Counted from the first letter of the stretch, positions 22,808 to 35,451 are shown. The stretch: DNA of 64,000 bases from Alopecurus myosuroides (GCA_028641055.1 CM054063.1:179496756-179560755); one strand, 5' to 3'. The notes: generated by a model from the letters alone, not told the origin. Translations and numbers: made by a program.

Positions 22808-25232
22808 AAAGACGCGCTCATCAAGTTCCTTTGTGAGAACTGGGACATTTTCGCCTGGTGTCCTGCTGATATGCCAGGCGTACCCAGGGAACTTGCCGAG
22901 CACCAACTCAAAGTAATTCCAGGTTCAAAACCCGTCAAACAAGGCCTCCGTTGTTTCGATGGAAGAAGACGGAAGGCTATAGGCAAGGAAATTATCCGGC
23001 TTTTAGCTGCTGATTTTATCCGAGAAGTTATACATACTGATTAGTATGCGAACCCAGTATTAGTCCCGAAGAAAGACAATATTGTGCTTAGGATGTGTAT
23101 ACATTACACCGGCTTGAACAAATTGTGTCCAAAAGATAGGTTCGCGTTACAGCGAATCGATCAAATAATAGATGCCACAGCTGGATCTGAGCTTTTATGC
23201 TTTTTGGATGCTTATTCCGGGTACCATCAAATACGTATGAAGGAGGAGGATCAAATAAAAACTTCCTTCATAACCCCATATGGAAAATATTATTACATAA
23301 CAATTCCTTTTAGCTTGAAGAACGCCGGTGCAACTTACCAGCGTTGCATGCAAAGATGCTTGCATAGTCAAATCGGCAAAAATGTCCATGTTTACGTGGA
23401 TGACATTGCCGTAGTTTCCAAGGAAAAGGATACACTCCTTGAAGATCTATGAGAAACTTTCGAAAATTTGCGCACTTATAAAATGAATTTGAATCCATTA
23501 AAGTGCGTATTCGGGGTTCCCTCAGGAAAGCTTCTGGGTTTTATCGTTTCTCACAGAGGAATAGAAGTAAACCCGGAAAAGATCAAGGCAATCTTGAATA
23601 TCAGAAGGCCTACGTGCTTAAAAGATGTCCAAAGATTGACGGGTTCTGCAGCCGCAGTTAGCAGGTTTATAAGCCGGCTAGGTGACAAAGCTCTGCCATT
23701 ATACAAATTGTTGAAGAAATCCGACAAATCTGAATGGATAGAAGAGGCGGAGAAAGCATTAACCCAGCTAAAAGAAACCTTGATGAAAGCTCCGATTTTG
23801 GCATCCCCAAAAGACGAAGGACCCATGATACTGTATCTTACAACAACAAAAGGTTTATTAGCGCCGTGATAATTGTGGAAAGACGAGCAAAGCGTACCAG
23901 ATCAACATCCGGTGTATTACGTCAGCGAAGTGTTCTCCGAATCAAAGCAAAGGTATCCACATTATCAAAAACTGGCATATGGCGTGTTTTTTACATCTCG
24001 AAAACTGCGCCATTATTTCCAAGGACATTCCATAACAGTGGTAAGCAAAGCACCACTAGGGGATAGCATCAACAATGCGGACGCAACAGGCCGGGTAGCC
24101 AAATGGGGTATTGAGCTAGCCGCCTTCGACATTAAGTACCAACCCCGGACGACAATTAAATCCGAGGCGTTGGCAGATTTTGTCGCTGATTGGACAGAAG
24201 CAATAGAAAACACACCAATGCCGGAGTCAGAATATTGGATCCTGCATTTTGACGGATCCAAAATGAAGGAAGGCGCTGGAGCTGGTGTAGTGCTTAAATC
24301 TCCAAAAGGTGACATAATGGAATATGTATTACAAATACATTTCAACGCCAGCAACAACGTGGCAGAATACGGAGCTTTGCTTCATGGCTTGCATATTGCG
24401 AAGGAGATAGACGTCAAGCATATACTTTGTTATGGTGACTCGGACTTGGTACAAGATCAGCTCAACCAAACATGGGATGCCAAAAGCCCCATTATGGCCG
24501 AATATCGGAGAATTGTGGACGAGTTTGCCATTTGCGTCCTAGGATTTGAAGTACTTCATATCAAAAGAGAAGAAAATTGGAACGCGGATGCATTAGCACG
24601 CATGGGATCGGAAGAGTGAAAACCCTACTACCTGGTGTGTTTGTCCAACACTTGCATGAACCATCAATAAAAGGCGGAGATGTTGATTATCCTCTCGTTT
24701 CCGAGCCAATTGAAGTCCTGTTTGTAAACCCGTATTGGACAATCCCATACTTAAACTTCTTAGTCGATCAGAATTTCCTGGACGGAGCAGACGAAGTCTT
24801 GCAAAGGCAGATAAATCGTCGATGCAAAGGATACACGGTAATTAATTGTTGCCTGTATAAACGCAGTACTATTGGAATTTTTCAGCGGTGTATTTCATCA
24901 GAAGAAGGACGAGAAATCTTGCAAGAAATCTATGCAGAAGATTGCGGACATCATGCTCAATCAAAAAGCATAGTCAAAAAAGCATCCCGAGCATGTTTTT
25001 TCTGGCTCACAGCCAAGACAGACGCGGAGCACATAGTAAACACATGTGCCGAATGCGAGTATTACGGCAAGCAAACGAATATGCCAGCTCAAGCACTCAA
25101 AAATATCCCTATAACATGGCCATTTGCGGTCTGGGGGCTAGATATCATGGGACCATTCAAAACTGCAAGAGGTGGACTTACACATCTGTTGGTTGCACTA
25201 GATAAATACACCAAGTAGGTGGAGGCGAAACC
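22808..25232 (+). pseudogene. Pol of Tat element A, part 1 (RT, RNase H, archaeal-type RNase H, integrase N-terminus)
   Basis: It matches the element C pol codon for codon over long stretches. Visible are RT with YVDDIAVVSK (near 23392), the first RNase H region (near 23820-24200), the archaeal-type RNase H (HFDGSKMKEGAGAG near 24246, NADALARMGSE near 24584) and the integrase zinc finger (CGHHAQSK near 24945). Stops include TAG at 23041-23043 (Trp in C), TGA at about 23450 (Arg in C), and TAG at 25216-25218 (Trp in C). There are frame changes near 23865 and 24617. Element B then interrupts the integrase core. Confidence 0.9.
25021..25232 (+). repeat. Left copy of 212-bp duplication flanking element B
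   Basis: It is nearly identical to 35240-35451, with three substitutions. It encodes the integrase segment from the zinc finger to the first catalytic Asp region (WGLDIMGPF). It ends exactly at the first base of the B 5' LTR. Confidence 0.95.
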
Positions 25233-25708
25233 TGATGGAGGGATGATAACCCGGTAGGCCAACGCCAAGGTATAACTCGGCCCAAAGGACGCTGCGCGAG
25301 ACCCGGCTAAGGATAAAGGAGCTTCTAGAAGGCCCAAGATCGTAGGCCTGGTAACTCGGATTGTGGGTTCCGGTAAGGAAGTTTAGGGTTTTGTAAGCAG
25401 TGTCCGGGTAGGATCCAGAGTACGCCTTGGAGAGCAGGCCAGGGGGTCCGGATGCTTTATAAGCCGGCCCCTAGGGTTAGACGAGAGAGATCCAAGAGTT
25501 AGAGCAATATCGCTAGGTATCGAGTATCCATTGTAACACGAGAACTGAATTAATAGATCGACATCAGAGACTCGGCGACTAGATTGCCGGCTACCAGATC
25601 GCATGTCGTCATGTTTTCCCTTGAGCTAAACCCTGTCCCAAAAACCAGAGTCGTCTTGCCCCAAGATAAGTTACCCCCGGTAACGTCTGCCGTGATTATC
25701 CCACGACA
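25233..25708 (+). repeat. 5' LTR of Tat element B
   Basis: It starts TGATGGAGGG and ends CCCACGACA, followed by the primer-binding site. A TATA-like TTTATAA is at 25456-25462. Confidence 0.93.
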
Positions 25709-27410
25709 GTTGGCGCCCACCGTGGGGCCTACGTCACAGGGTGTTTACATCACGGGAGAAGCTCGGAAAAACATGGAGAACCTTGTCATCGGCGAGATAT
25801 ACACCGACCGCGAAGGAGAGAAGATGGTGGACGATTCCGGCTGGGGGCCAGAGTCGGATCTGCTCGAATCCGGATCTGTCGTGACAATCGGCCAGATCAA
25901 CGTCTTCATCGGCATGGTACGTACGTCCGGTTCAATCCCTGACGATTTCGAACTTGATTCTGTGTCAGGGGAGGCCAGCCACGCTCAGTCCGATGGAGAA
26001 GAATCGGTCGGGACGGTAGATCCGACAGAAGAGCCCCCCACGAAGAGGGAACAGCCGGAGGAGCCGGCATGGACCCCGCGTGGCCGGGTCATGAGAGAAG
26101 ACGATACCGAATCCATCCTGCATCTGCTGGAGAACCGGTACGAGGAAAATAGCAGCGAAGAGGAAGTGTACGAGTCCACGCCAAGCATTGTGCGCCAGGT
26201 TGCGGTTTACACGGCTCCTGCGACCAATCTTAATCAGGGGAACGTGACCGCGGCCACGGTCGGAGTAGCACAAACATTGGCCCAGCAGCAAGATCCGGTT
26301 GACGGAAATCCGGTTCTCACCCGGGTTGACGGAGAAGCAGCATCAGTTACCAGTCACGCGGCGGACACTACAGTTATTACTCCGGAAAACGCGGCGGAAC
26401 GTGTCAGAGATCTGGACATAGCCCGCCGTGCATTGGAGCAACAGAGAAGGCAAGTAGAAGCGGAAAGGCAAGGGATGGCCACCCGCCAACGTGAGCTGGA
26501 TGCATTGGAAACCCGGCTCCGAGAAGAGACAACCAGGGCGCGTCAAAGGCATCAAACCATGTTACCAGCAACGGGTGGAGTTATAAATCCGACCAACCTA
26601 TTTATCACACCTCAGGATCAACCAATTCCAGCAGCAGACCAAGGAACCGTACAACAACATGTTACTGGAGAAGCACAGCCGGTAAACACACAAGCCGGAT
26701 TACCCACATTACAGACTGGAGTCACCGCCGGCAACACATTACCACCACCACCACCATCACGATTTCGCACGCCAGCAGGTCATTACAACAACCCCATGGA
26801 TAATGTGTATGCTGCAACGTTAGCATTGAATCAGATCCCCGTAAGAGAGTCACCCCATGCGGAGCAGACCCGACGGGCGATCGAGTTATTGCATACGACA
26901 GTAGCACAGCAAGTTAATTACCCGGATCACAGAAGCAGGATGCATGGGACACCATATGTCAGCCAACAACGAGCTAATACCGGCAATATTCAGACAAGTT
27001 CAGCACGACGGAGGGCGGAGCAGCAGCAAGTGCCTCCCCCTCCCCGCGTTCAAGCAGTACCAGCAGCATCAGCAGCACAAGCCATCGTGGATAGCTCCAG
27101 AGCCAGGAGGGCCGCGGCCGGGTCTGTAGTGCACGGGCCACCAGCCGTACCGCGCCCAACCGCACCTCCCGCAGGGTCACACGTTTCCCGAGTGAGGCCA
27201 GTTCTGACTAATATCGCTGGGCCTAAGTGCCTGTCGGACAACATCAGGGCTGAGCCTTACCCGGATAAATTCAAGGAACCGGGTAAAGTGGTGAATTATG
27301 AGCCGACTATGGATCCGGAAACATGGTTGAGCAGCTATGAGATGGCAATGTCGATTCGCAACGCAACTGAAAATCTTCAAGCCAAGTTCATGTACTTAAT
27401 GATGTCATAA
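25611..27410 (+). pseudogene. Gag N-terminal part of Tat element B
   Basis: The frame is open from 25584; the first strong ATG is at 25611, inside the LTR. Translation continues through the primer-binding site (RQLAPTVGP), as in A and C. The protein has an acidic N-terminal region, a Gln/Arg-rich coiled-coil-like stretch (DIARRALEQQRRQVEAERQ, about residues 265-300), a Pro/Gln-rich middle and the start of the gag core (PETWLSSYEMAM). It ends at TAA 27408-27410 within the gag core. The gag core then continues after a one-base shift near 27450, so this stop and shift are damage, not a natural end. Confidence 0.85.
25710..25727 (+). promoter_or_regulatory. Primer-binding site of Tat element B
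   Basis: TTGGCGCCCACCGTGGGG begins one base after the LTR and is identical to that of element A. Confidence 0.85.
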
Positions 27411-29061
27411 GGAGCGGCAAAATTATGGTTCAAAAATCTACCAGGGATCTATCAAGTCGTGGGAAGAGTTAAAAACTGCATTTATCAAACATTTTCATGG
27501 AACGTGCAGAAAGCTATTTACTATTGATGACCTAGAGTGATGCGTCCAAAAGAAGGGAGAATCGGCGCGCAGCTGGGTGCGCCGGGTTATGGAGATACTT
27601 CACTCATCTACGGATATTCAGCCCAAAGATGCGCTACAAGCTATGGCGAAGACGTGCAAGTACATACCTTTAGTGCAGAAGTTAACTCGCATGAAATCTA
27701 GTCGAAATGCTTCAGAGGTTACGATGGGAGAGCTAATGGATGCGTGCAACAAACACGCCGCAACGGATACTACAGAAGAGGATGTCGATGACAAGAAAGC
27801 AAAAACAAATACAAATGGAAGAAACGGCAATGGATCAACGCCGGGTAACAATGGAGGTAACAATGGGAACAACCAGAACAAGCGCCCGTTTGAGGGAGGC
27901 TCCGAGTTTGTTGCTAGCACGGAAGCCGGGTCTTCGAGACCCAGGGCAGAAGGAAATTTCAATACTGGAAACCACAATGGAGGAAATTATCAAGGACCGC
28001 CAAGGCCGGGTAACAATTGGGATATCTTCAGAATGGCGTGCCCAAAGCACATCAGGAACGGTAGGCCGGCTAACCACTCATTGGAGCAGTGCGCGGACCT
28101 ACAGAGATGGAAGAATGAGGAGATAAACAAGGCCATGCGAGGTGCAGGTCGGGGAGGAGGACCGGGTCCGGGTGGAAACCCGGGCAACGGCCCACCCCCA
28201 GCCGGTAACCCGGCAGGCGGAAATCCGGGTAACAACCAAGGGGGAGCTGGAGGTTTCCAAGCCAACCCCAAGCAATTGGGACAATATCACGTGCATACCA
28301 CAGGAATTTCTAACAAGGATAAAAGGATACTGAAACAAGCTGTAAACTCGGTTTCTTCGGCTCTCCCGAGATACCTGAGATGGTCAGAGCAGGACGTAAC
28401 ATGGAGCAGAAGAGATCACCCGGAAAGGACAGAACACCCGGGAGTCCTAGCATTGGTGGTTGCACCACAGGTCAATGGTTATGAGCTGAAGAAGGTCCTA
28501 ATGGACGGTGGAAGTAGCATCAATATCTTGTATTGGGAAACCTTTCTACGCATGGGCCTCAAGGAGTCTCAGCTACAGAAAAGTTCAACAGTCTTTCACG
28601 GGATAGTGCCGGGTCACTCAGCGTGCCCCGAGGGAAAAATAGCATTGGAGGTAGCTTTCGGAGAATCGAAGGACAATTTCCGGGTTGAATGGCTCACTTT
28701 CGAGGTGGTTAAGTTGCGCAGTCCTTATCACGCGCTATTCGGAAGGCCGGCTTATGCTAAGTTCATGGCTAGGCCGTGTTATGTGTATCTACAGCTAAAA
28801 ATCCCGGGTCCTAAGCAGACCATCACCATACATGGAAGCCGGGATATAGCAGCTGAGTGCGATGAAGGAGATGCAGCCATGGCGGAGCAAGCTTGCAGAA
28901 AAGAGGAACTCAAGTATTACCGGTCTCAAGTAGACCCGGATGACAGAACAGCATTGAAAAGACCGAGTACTGAGGACGAAAGAGCAAAGTTTAAGGCAGC
29001 ACAGGACACAAAGATGGTGGCTTTCATCGAGGGTGATCCCTCCAAACAATATGCCACATGA
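27411..29061 (+). pseudogene. Gag C-terminal part and protease of Tat element B
   Basis: From about 27450 the gag core continues (SWEELKTAFIKHFHG) to a TGA at 27538-27540, then runs open from 27541 to 29061. It contains a Gly/Asn-rich linker, a Cys/His segment (CPKHIRNGRPANHSLEQC near 28040) and an aspartic protease with MDGGSSINIL (near 28500) and LFGRPAYAKFM (near 28735). These are the standard Tat gag-protease features. It closes with TGA at 29059-29061, right where the RT remnant begins. Confidence 0.88.
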
Positions 29062-29190
29062 GAAGAAATTGCACGACCACTTATAGCCGGCCGTATCATG
29101 GAAGTACCCACCCCGGGTTGGTTAGCAAACCCAGTACTTATAAGGAAAAAGACCAACGAGTGGAGAATGTGTATTGATTACACTAGCTCG
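29062..29190 (+). pseudogene. RT N-terminal remnant in Tat element B
   Basis: About 43 codons in the same frame as the protease match the start of Tat reverse transcriptase (WLANPVLIRKKTNEWRMCIDYT). The similarity then stops, and 3' untranslated sequence follows. The part between protease and this remnant, present in element C, is also missing. The deletion therefore removed essentially all of RT, both RNase H domains and integrase. Confidence 0.85.
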
Positions 29191-30321
29191 GGTGGCGATC
29201 TCCAAGAAGAACTAAACGATGTAACAGGCAGCAGGTTTCAGACGCACTCTTTTCCTATCCAGGGTACCTAAGGGGACTGGAGGGTTTTTAATGAGGCGGC
29301 TTGCTGACCTAACTTTCTCATATCAACAAAGAGATGGTTAAGCGATATATCTCCTTCACACATTTTATCAAGTTCTATTTTTCTGTTATGTTTTTTACCT
29401 TTCTTCCAGGTAAGTATCATGTATTGTTTCCTTAGAGCATCAGTTTCCTTAGTATGTCGCATATATTTTGGTCTTGGGGGCTGATTGCTTGAATAGCACA
29501 GTTACAAACTCAAAGACCCGGCCATGATGCCTATGAGTTATAAGGGCCGATTACTCGCAAACGAGTACGGCTGCAATCTTATAACCGGACAAAGGAGCCA
29601 AATTTCTTGACTTTTCTTACTTAAGCTCGATGTGACTCGCACTAAAGTGGCATGATTTGCTCGCTTACGATTACAATCAGCCATGATGCCCAATGGGACT
29701 TGCCTGACCCTGTTTTCGTACAGATGTAACAACATGGTATCCACGCGAAAGCCGGCTTACAGTACAAGAGAGTCAAAAGGGTCATCTAAACCACAAGTTA
29801 TGCAGAGTACAAGGTTAATAACCGGAAACTCAAAGTCTATCAAGCATAACTTCAACACCTATGTGAAACGGCTCTACGTTTTGGGCTTAGCGGAAACAAC
29901 CTGTCTTCTTTGAGAAACCTCACACCCCAGACTCGGAATTTCGGATCTTGGGTACTGGGGATTTTGAAAAAAAAGAGGCAAGTTATCTAGCTATTAAAGC
30001 ACCAAAAACCCACAAATCCGGGTCTTGGGGACTTGGGAACTTAGAGAAAAGCCCACCTGTCAAAACCCACCAGACCCGGAAACTGAGTCTCGCAAAAGGA
30101 ACCATAAAGAAAGTCGGAGTATCAAGAGCAAATAAGCTCAAAGGCAGATAAATATCAAAATCATCCAAAGGCCAGAAGGGCCACGAAGTATATTAAGGCA
30201 TTAAAGTGCATTACAATTCTCGATACTAGTATCAAAGGTGCACAGGCGCACCGTCAAAAATAATTGTTCAAAGGGCCCATCGGCCGACTGGCGCATACGA
30301 AATAACAGCGGATAGAAAGTA
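29191..30321. other. Non-coding 3' region of Tat element B between pol remnant and antisense gene
   Basis: It contains no supported gene. It would hold the 3' ends of the sense gag transcript and the convergent antisense transcript. Confidence 0.6.
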
Positions 30322-33300
30322 TCACTCGACATCCGGGTCTGAGGCATCCATCTTCCCCTTGCCTTTGCCAGCCGGGTCTTGTTCCTTAGCTTGCCCTTCA
30401 GTACCCTTGGTAGCAGCAACACCCGAATCGGCAATAGTGCCGGCCCGGGCAGGAGGAGGGACAATCGGCGTGGAGGTAGCAGGCGCAGAATCGGCCTCAG
30501 CCTTCTTCTTCGTGGCCTCCTCTCTCAACTGGGCAGCCTCCGCCTTCCATCGGGCCAGCATATCGTATGGCTTAGGAAGATCCGACTTGATAGCCTTGTC
30601 GTCAGAATCATACGCTGGAATAATGACACTAAGGTCCAAACCATCGGCAATCATGCTGGCCGGGTGACGGATTTCCTTCTGGATGGCCTTGAAATTCTCC
30701 GGGGAGAACTTGGATCCATCGTGATTAAATTCCGGAAACCCGCCCATAAGCTTGGCCGGCTCGAGCTTAGGAAAGTAAGCTTTAGCCAGCGCAAGCCCCC
30801 GGGTCACTCCAACCCGGCAGGACGAGCGCTTCCAATGCCAAATCCACTCGGGAATAGTGGAGCATGCGTCCAACAGTTTCTTCAGGTTGCCGTGCCCAAC
30901 ACCCGGCCATCGCAGTTCTTCAAGAATCCACTTGGTTCCGGCACAGAGCTGCCGGAGAGTGCTCTTGATGGTTTTCAACTTGGCAATGTCATCTTCGTCC
31001 GGGATTACTTCATCCGGACCTGCAAGAAAACTCAACGAATAAGGAAACCCGGCTATTTATCAGAATGAGAACCCGGATCATGATTATCAAGTTAGGAATT
31101 ATACCGGTCAAAGCATGATATGTATCAGCGATTTGAACAGAAAGTGTCGTCAGCCTATCTTCTGTTGCATGAGCCCTCCTTCTATACTTCCTTGTGATCT
31201 TCCCGCTCCTCCTAGCTTCAGCTTCAGCCGACTCGCGTAGAGCCGCCTCCTTCTCAGCAAGCTTGGTGGCCTTCGCCAATGCTTTCTCAGATTGGGTAAC
31301 GAAGGCCTGCGTGGGCACAAGGAAGGATTAGCCGGATAAAAAGCAAGCTATCAGTCGGTTATACCACGAAGTCCCAAGCAAATTATCAATAAATTCACTC
31401 GGAACTTGGGGACTAGATAATGATACATGAAATATTGCTCGGATTTACCTCATGTTTAGCTATCAAAGCTTCTAAGATATTCTCCTCATCGGCCCTCAAG
31501 GTGTGCAGGGCATCAAGCATCTGGGAGAACGTCATGTCTTCAGGCCTGACACCGGAAGAGCCGGCTGCTTGATCGCGTGGCGGGGGAACTTTCCCCGACT
31601 TTGGGGTTGATACCCGGACTGTCTGGGTGTCCGGGTTTGGAGAACTCACCCTTGTGTCTAGGATCTCAATCTCCTCGTCCGCTACCTCTTCGGACGACTT
31701 TGGAGACCCGACTGCCTGGTGAGCCGGGTCAACAAAGGGATCTTGTTCTTGATTGCCTTCAACATCGCCGCCAGTCGCGGCGTCCATATCATCAGTCGGC
31801 TCATCCGTCTTCGGCTTATCCGTCCCTATGTTCTCCAAGTCACTAAGTGTGGCTTGGGCACTAAGGAAGAAAGAAAAGAGATAGTTAGCGACAGTGGATG
31901 AAAATTATTAGGTATATAAGGATATCATATAGTGAAGACTTACCCGGCGTTCACGGTGAAATCTGGTGGGAGCTCGCTGCTGGAAGCAGATGAAGCTGTT
32001 ACATCAACCGATAGCGGAACCCGGAACTGCCCGGCCCGTGGATGGTTGGGGGAAGGGTGACGCTGAGGGGACTTGGAAGAATGAGGCGGAGGAGTACCGG
32101 CGCGGTGGACTGGTGAGGTGGGGATGCCCGGGTTGAGGGGATCGTCACCCGGGGAACTCCGGGTCACTCTACGCTTTGCCGGAAAAGGGTCCTTCAAGTA
32201 TGATGAGTTTGATAATTGATGATTAAGTTTGCGCATGTTATCAAAGGAGTAGGGTTCGGAGGACATATAGGAGAAAGGAACCTTGGATACCACCCCTCTG
32301 GCCTTCCGTTTGGTCCCGACTGTTATTTCTTGATCGGACTCGGTGGCCTCCGGGTCCTCCTCGTCCTTGTCCTCTTCGTCCTCCAACCCTGCAAGCCGAG
32401 TATGTATCGAGGGAAAAAGTTAGACGAGTGAGGAAAATGGTGCAAGCAAAGCTGATTCACGACTCGGATAAATACCTTTGTCGTTGTCAGCCGGCTCTTC
32501 CTCTTCTTCCGGGTCTCCGGAAGAAGGGGGGTCTCGACGTTCCAGAAGGCGTCATCAGCCTGAGATAAAAACATGGAAGTGAGAACTAACAGCTGTATCA
32601 AGTCAAGGAGTGGGAATAAACTTACGAGTATCGGTCTTACCGCTGGAGCCGGATTTTCCCGGGTGAACGCCGGTAACCCGGCGATATTCTTGATCACCTC
32701 CAACTTTTCTGTCAAGAAGCTTTTAATGGTCTTGTTGGTGTCACCAGCTGGATAATTCTTGGAGGAGTATCGGAGCGCGTCAGTGACGTGCCCCGAGTAT
32801 TCGCACATCAGCTTGGTGCGGATGGAATTAGGCTAGATCCGGAAATCCACCCATGTCTTAACCAAATTGAGCCCAAGGAGACCTTGGGCGGAAAGGACGG
32901 ATATTTTTGTGAGGAGGGGTTGGATTGCCTCCCTGTCCGAGTCAGGGGCGAAGGCGTTGAAGTTTTCAGAGATATCGAGGAGACCCTCCGAATAACCCGG
33001 CAGTTTCCTCTCGCCGGGTGGGGAAGTGTCTTGGCAGTAAAAGTAGGAGAGTTGCCAATGTTTGACATGGGAATTGAGGGTAAGGGTTGGCATAGGAGAG
33101 TTCTTGCAGCGTTGGATAGAGACCCCGCCGCAAGCAAGAAGTGCGCCGTCACCGCTTTCGCGGCACGGCTTGCACTGAAAGAGTTCGATAAAGAGAGTCA
33201 AACTTGGCGGAGTGCACAAGTATGACTCGGAAAGAACGATAAAATGGGTTATATTCAACATAGAGTTAGGCCCTATGTCGAATACCCGGAGGCCGTAATG

Positions 33301-33570
33301 GCTCAAGACCTCACGGAAGAAAGGGTGACCCGGAGGGCGAAACCCCCGGGTCACATGTTCGATGAAGCATATTACCTCGTCGTCAGCCGGCGTGGGCCGG
33401 GTCTTATCACCCGACAACCTCCAGTGGATGTCCTTCTGAGGGGGGAGGATTCCTAACTCGGCTAGCTCTTCTAGCTTGGCCTTGGTAACCGTGGATCGCG
33501 CCCAGTTGGCGGAGATCGATTGAGTCATCCGGGTTTTGGCCTGCTGTTTCCCTTGCTTCTTGGGCGCCAT
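30322..33570 (-). CDS. Antisense multi-exon gene of Tat element B (PF04195-like domain)
   Basis: The minus-strand frame begins at ATG 33570 (MAPKKQGKQQAK). Its first large exon (33570 to about 32833) matches the family Pfam calls 'putative gypsy type transposon' (PF04195): HPFFREVLSHYGLRVFDIGPNSMLNITHFIVLSESYLC. Further exon-like frames are at 32808-32323 (MCEYSG...), 32386-31940, 31838-31413, 31318-31010 (Lys/Ala/Glu-rich coiled coil) and 31035-30322, ending at the stop at 30322. Introns are inferred from frame changes and GT/AG ends. The reading is largely open, so it may have been functional recently. The protein has no known enzymatic motif, and the Pfam name does not mean transposase activity. 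Confidence 0.75.
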
Positions 33571-34368
33571 GGGTTCAGCCTGCGAAGCACAAGACAAGTG
33601 TACAAAGCATAAGACTCGGAAATCACGAATTATCCGAGTATAGGCAAGCGGTACCAGCTAGACAAAGAAACTAAGAATCGTCTGGGTATCAATGGACGGA
33701 GCAAAAAATTACAAGTTATCCGGGTATCAAGTATCGGCATAGAAATTATGGGGTACTTACGTATTGGAAAGTGTTTGAGGAAGAAGAATGATTGCCCATG
33801 TATCTACTGCAAGCAAAAAGAACCGGAAGAAGTGGATTTTCCGGGTGTCAATGGCAGGCGCGGAAAATTAGGGCGAAATAGATCTAGATTGAGAAATTTG
33901 CGGATGATTTTGTGGAGAAATTAAGGATTAATGGTGATAGGGGAGTAACATGTGACCATCTATCAAGCTATTGGGCAAACTAGCGTGGAGTTATGCGATC
34001 TAATCCAGTGCGGCGAGAAAAATGGCCCGCGGATTGACCTAGATTCAATCCAGAACAAGTCGAGAAATTGCAAAGCTAGATCAATGGGAGTAAGAGGCTT
34101 ACCGGAGCGGATTGAAGCGAAGCCCGACGACGGCAGATGGCACAGTCCCGGTGCCCCTTTGCGATTCCCGGCGGGCAGGTCGAGGGCGCGGCGGCGAAGC
34201 TTGGCGGCGGCGCGGCACGAGCTGCGGCGGAACGTAGCCGGTGGTGGATTGGTTCTGGCGGCGCACGTGTGGTCTCCGTGGCGGTGCTCTGTAGGCTCGA
34301 GCGCGGAAATGGAGGAGAGGAAAAGGAAGGAGAAGTGGACCGTTGGAGTTGGGGTATCCCCCAGGTAC

Positions 34369-34378
34369 CTATTTATAG
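34369..34378 (-). promoter_or_regulatory. TATA box for the antisense gene of element B
   Basis: On the minus strand CTATAAATAG lies about 800 bp upstream of the antisense ATG. The same ten bases occur upstream of the antisense gene in element A. A spliced 5' leader would be needed to span the distance. Confidence 0.55.
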
Positions 34379-34763
34379 GGTGCGGGTGGATAAACCTAGA
34401 TCAACGGTTGTGAGCCGGAAATTTCGGGTAAAGGATATTCGCCCGGATTTTTCTGGATATGCGTTAAGTGCTGCACGGGATATCCGGAACAGATATGAAG
34501 CAGATCTTTCCCGTGATATTTGGATCGGTTAGATAAGTGAAGTAACCCGGATCCTTGGCATCGTTATCAGGGCACTGACCCGGATAAATAAGCGATAGAC
34601 TTGGAGAGAGCCGGGTTACCATATGGCCACCATGGAGCTGGGCCTAGCTGTTTATCAAAGCAATCTAACCCGGCCTCTATGAACTTGAATGTTGATATTT
34701 TTGCAGGGAATAGCGTGCGCTTCAAGGAGAATCCCGTGAAGCCCAAGCTATTCTGGGGACTAC

Positions 34764-35239
34764 TAATGGAGGGATGATAACCCGGTAGGCCAACGCCAAG
34801 GTATAACTCGGCCCAAAGGACGCTGCGCGAGACCCGGCTAAGGATAAAGGAGCTTCTAGAAGGCCCAAGATCGTAGGCCTGGTAACCCGGATTGTGGGTT
34901 CCGGTAAGGAAGTTTAGGGTTTTGTAAGCAGTGTCCGGGTAGGATCCAGAGTACGCCTTGGAGAGCAGGCCAGGGGGTCCGGATGCTTTATAAGCCGGCC
35001 GCTAGGGTTAGACGAGAGAGATCCAAGAGTTAGAGCAATATCGCTAGGTATCGAGTATCCATTGTAACACGAGAACTGAATTAATAGATCGAGATCGGAG
35101 ACTCGGCGACTAGATTGCCGGCTACCAGATCGCATATCGTCATGTTTTCCCTTGAGCTAAACCCTCTCCCAAACACCAGAGTCGTCTTTCCCCAAGATAA
35201 GTTACCCCCGGTAACGTCTGCCGTGATTATCCCACGACA
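34764..35239 (+). repeat. 3' LTR of Tat element B
   Basis: It begins TAATGGAGGG (the 5' copy has TG, so the second base has mutated) after the purine-rich TTCTGGGGACTAC, and ends CCCACGACA. Confidence 0.93.
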
Positions 35240-35451
35240 GACGCGGAGCACATAGTAAACACATGTGCCGAATGCGAGTATTACGGCAAGCAGACGAATA
35301 TGCCAGCTCAAGCACTCAAAACTATCCCTATAACATGGCCATTTGCGGTCTGGGGGCTAGATATCATGGGACCATTCAAAACTGCAAGAGGTGGACTTAC
35401 ACATCTGTTGGTTGCACTAGATAAATACACCAAGTGGGTGGAGGCGAAACC
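35240..35451 (+). repeat. Right copy of 212-bp duplication flanking element B
   Basis: It is a copy of 25021-25232 with three substitutions. It starts directly after the B 3' LTR and continues without a break into the rest of the element A integrase. Confidence 0.95.

Larger units (their letters stand above)
25233..35239 (+). mobile_element. Tat-type gypsy element B, non-autonomous (RT to integrase deleted)
   Basis: LTRs of exactly 476 bp lie at 25233-25708 and 34764-35239, differing at 9 positions (1.9%). The internal region holds gag, protease, a short RT remnant and a multi-exon antisense gene, but no RNase H or integrase. It lies within the integrase region of element A. The five bases on the two sides do not match (AAACC and GACGC); instead 212 bp of A are present on both sides. 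It is a different family from A and C by LTR, but shares the primer-binding site and gene plan. Confidence 0.93.

Noticed and set aside
30379..31068. Plus-strand ORF of 229 codons opposite the antisense gene of element B
   Set aside because: It mirrors the coding frame of the antisense gene; no motif, and codons look like a shadow.
32833..33570. Reading the PF04195-like exon as a transposase
   Set aside because: The Pfam name contains 'transposon', but there are no catalytic residues or DNA-binding motifs that I can see; it is part of an LTR element.
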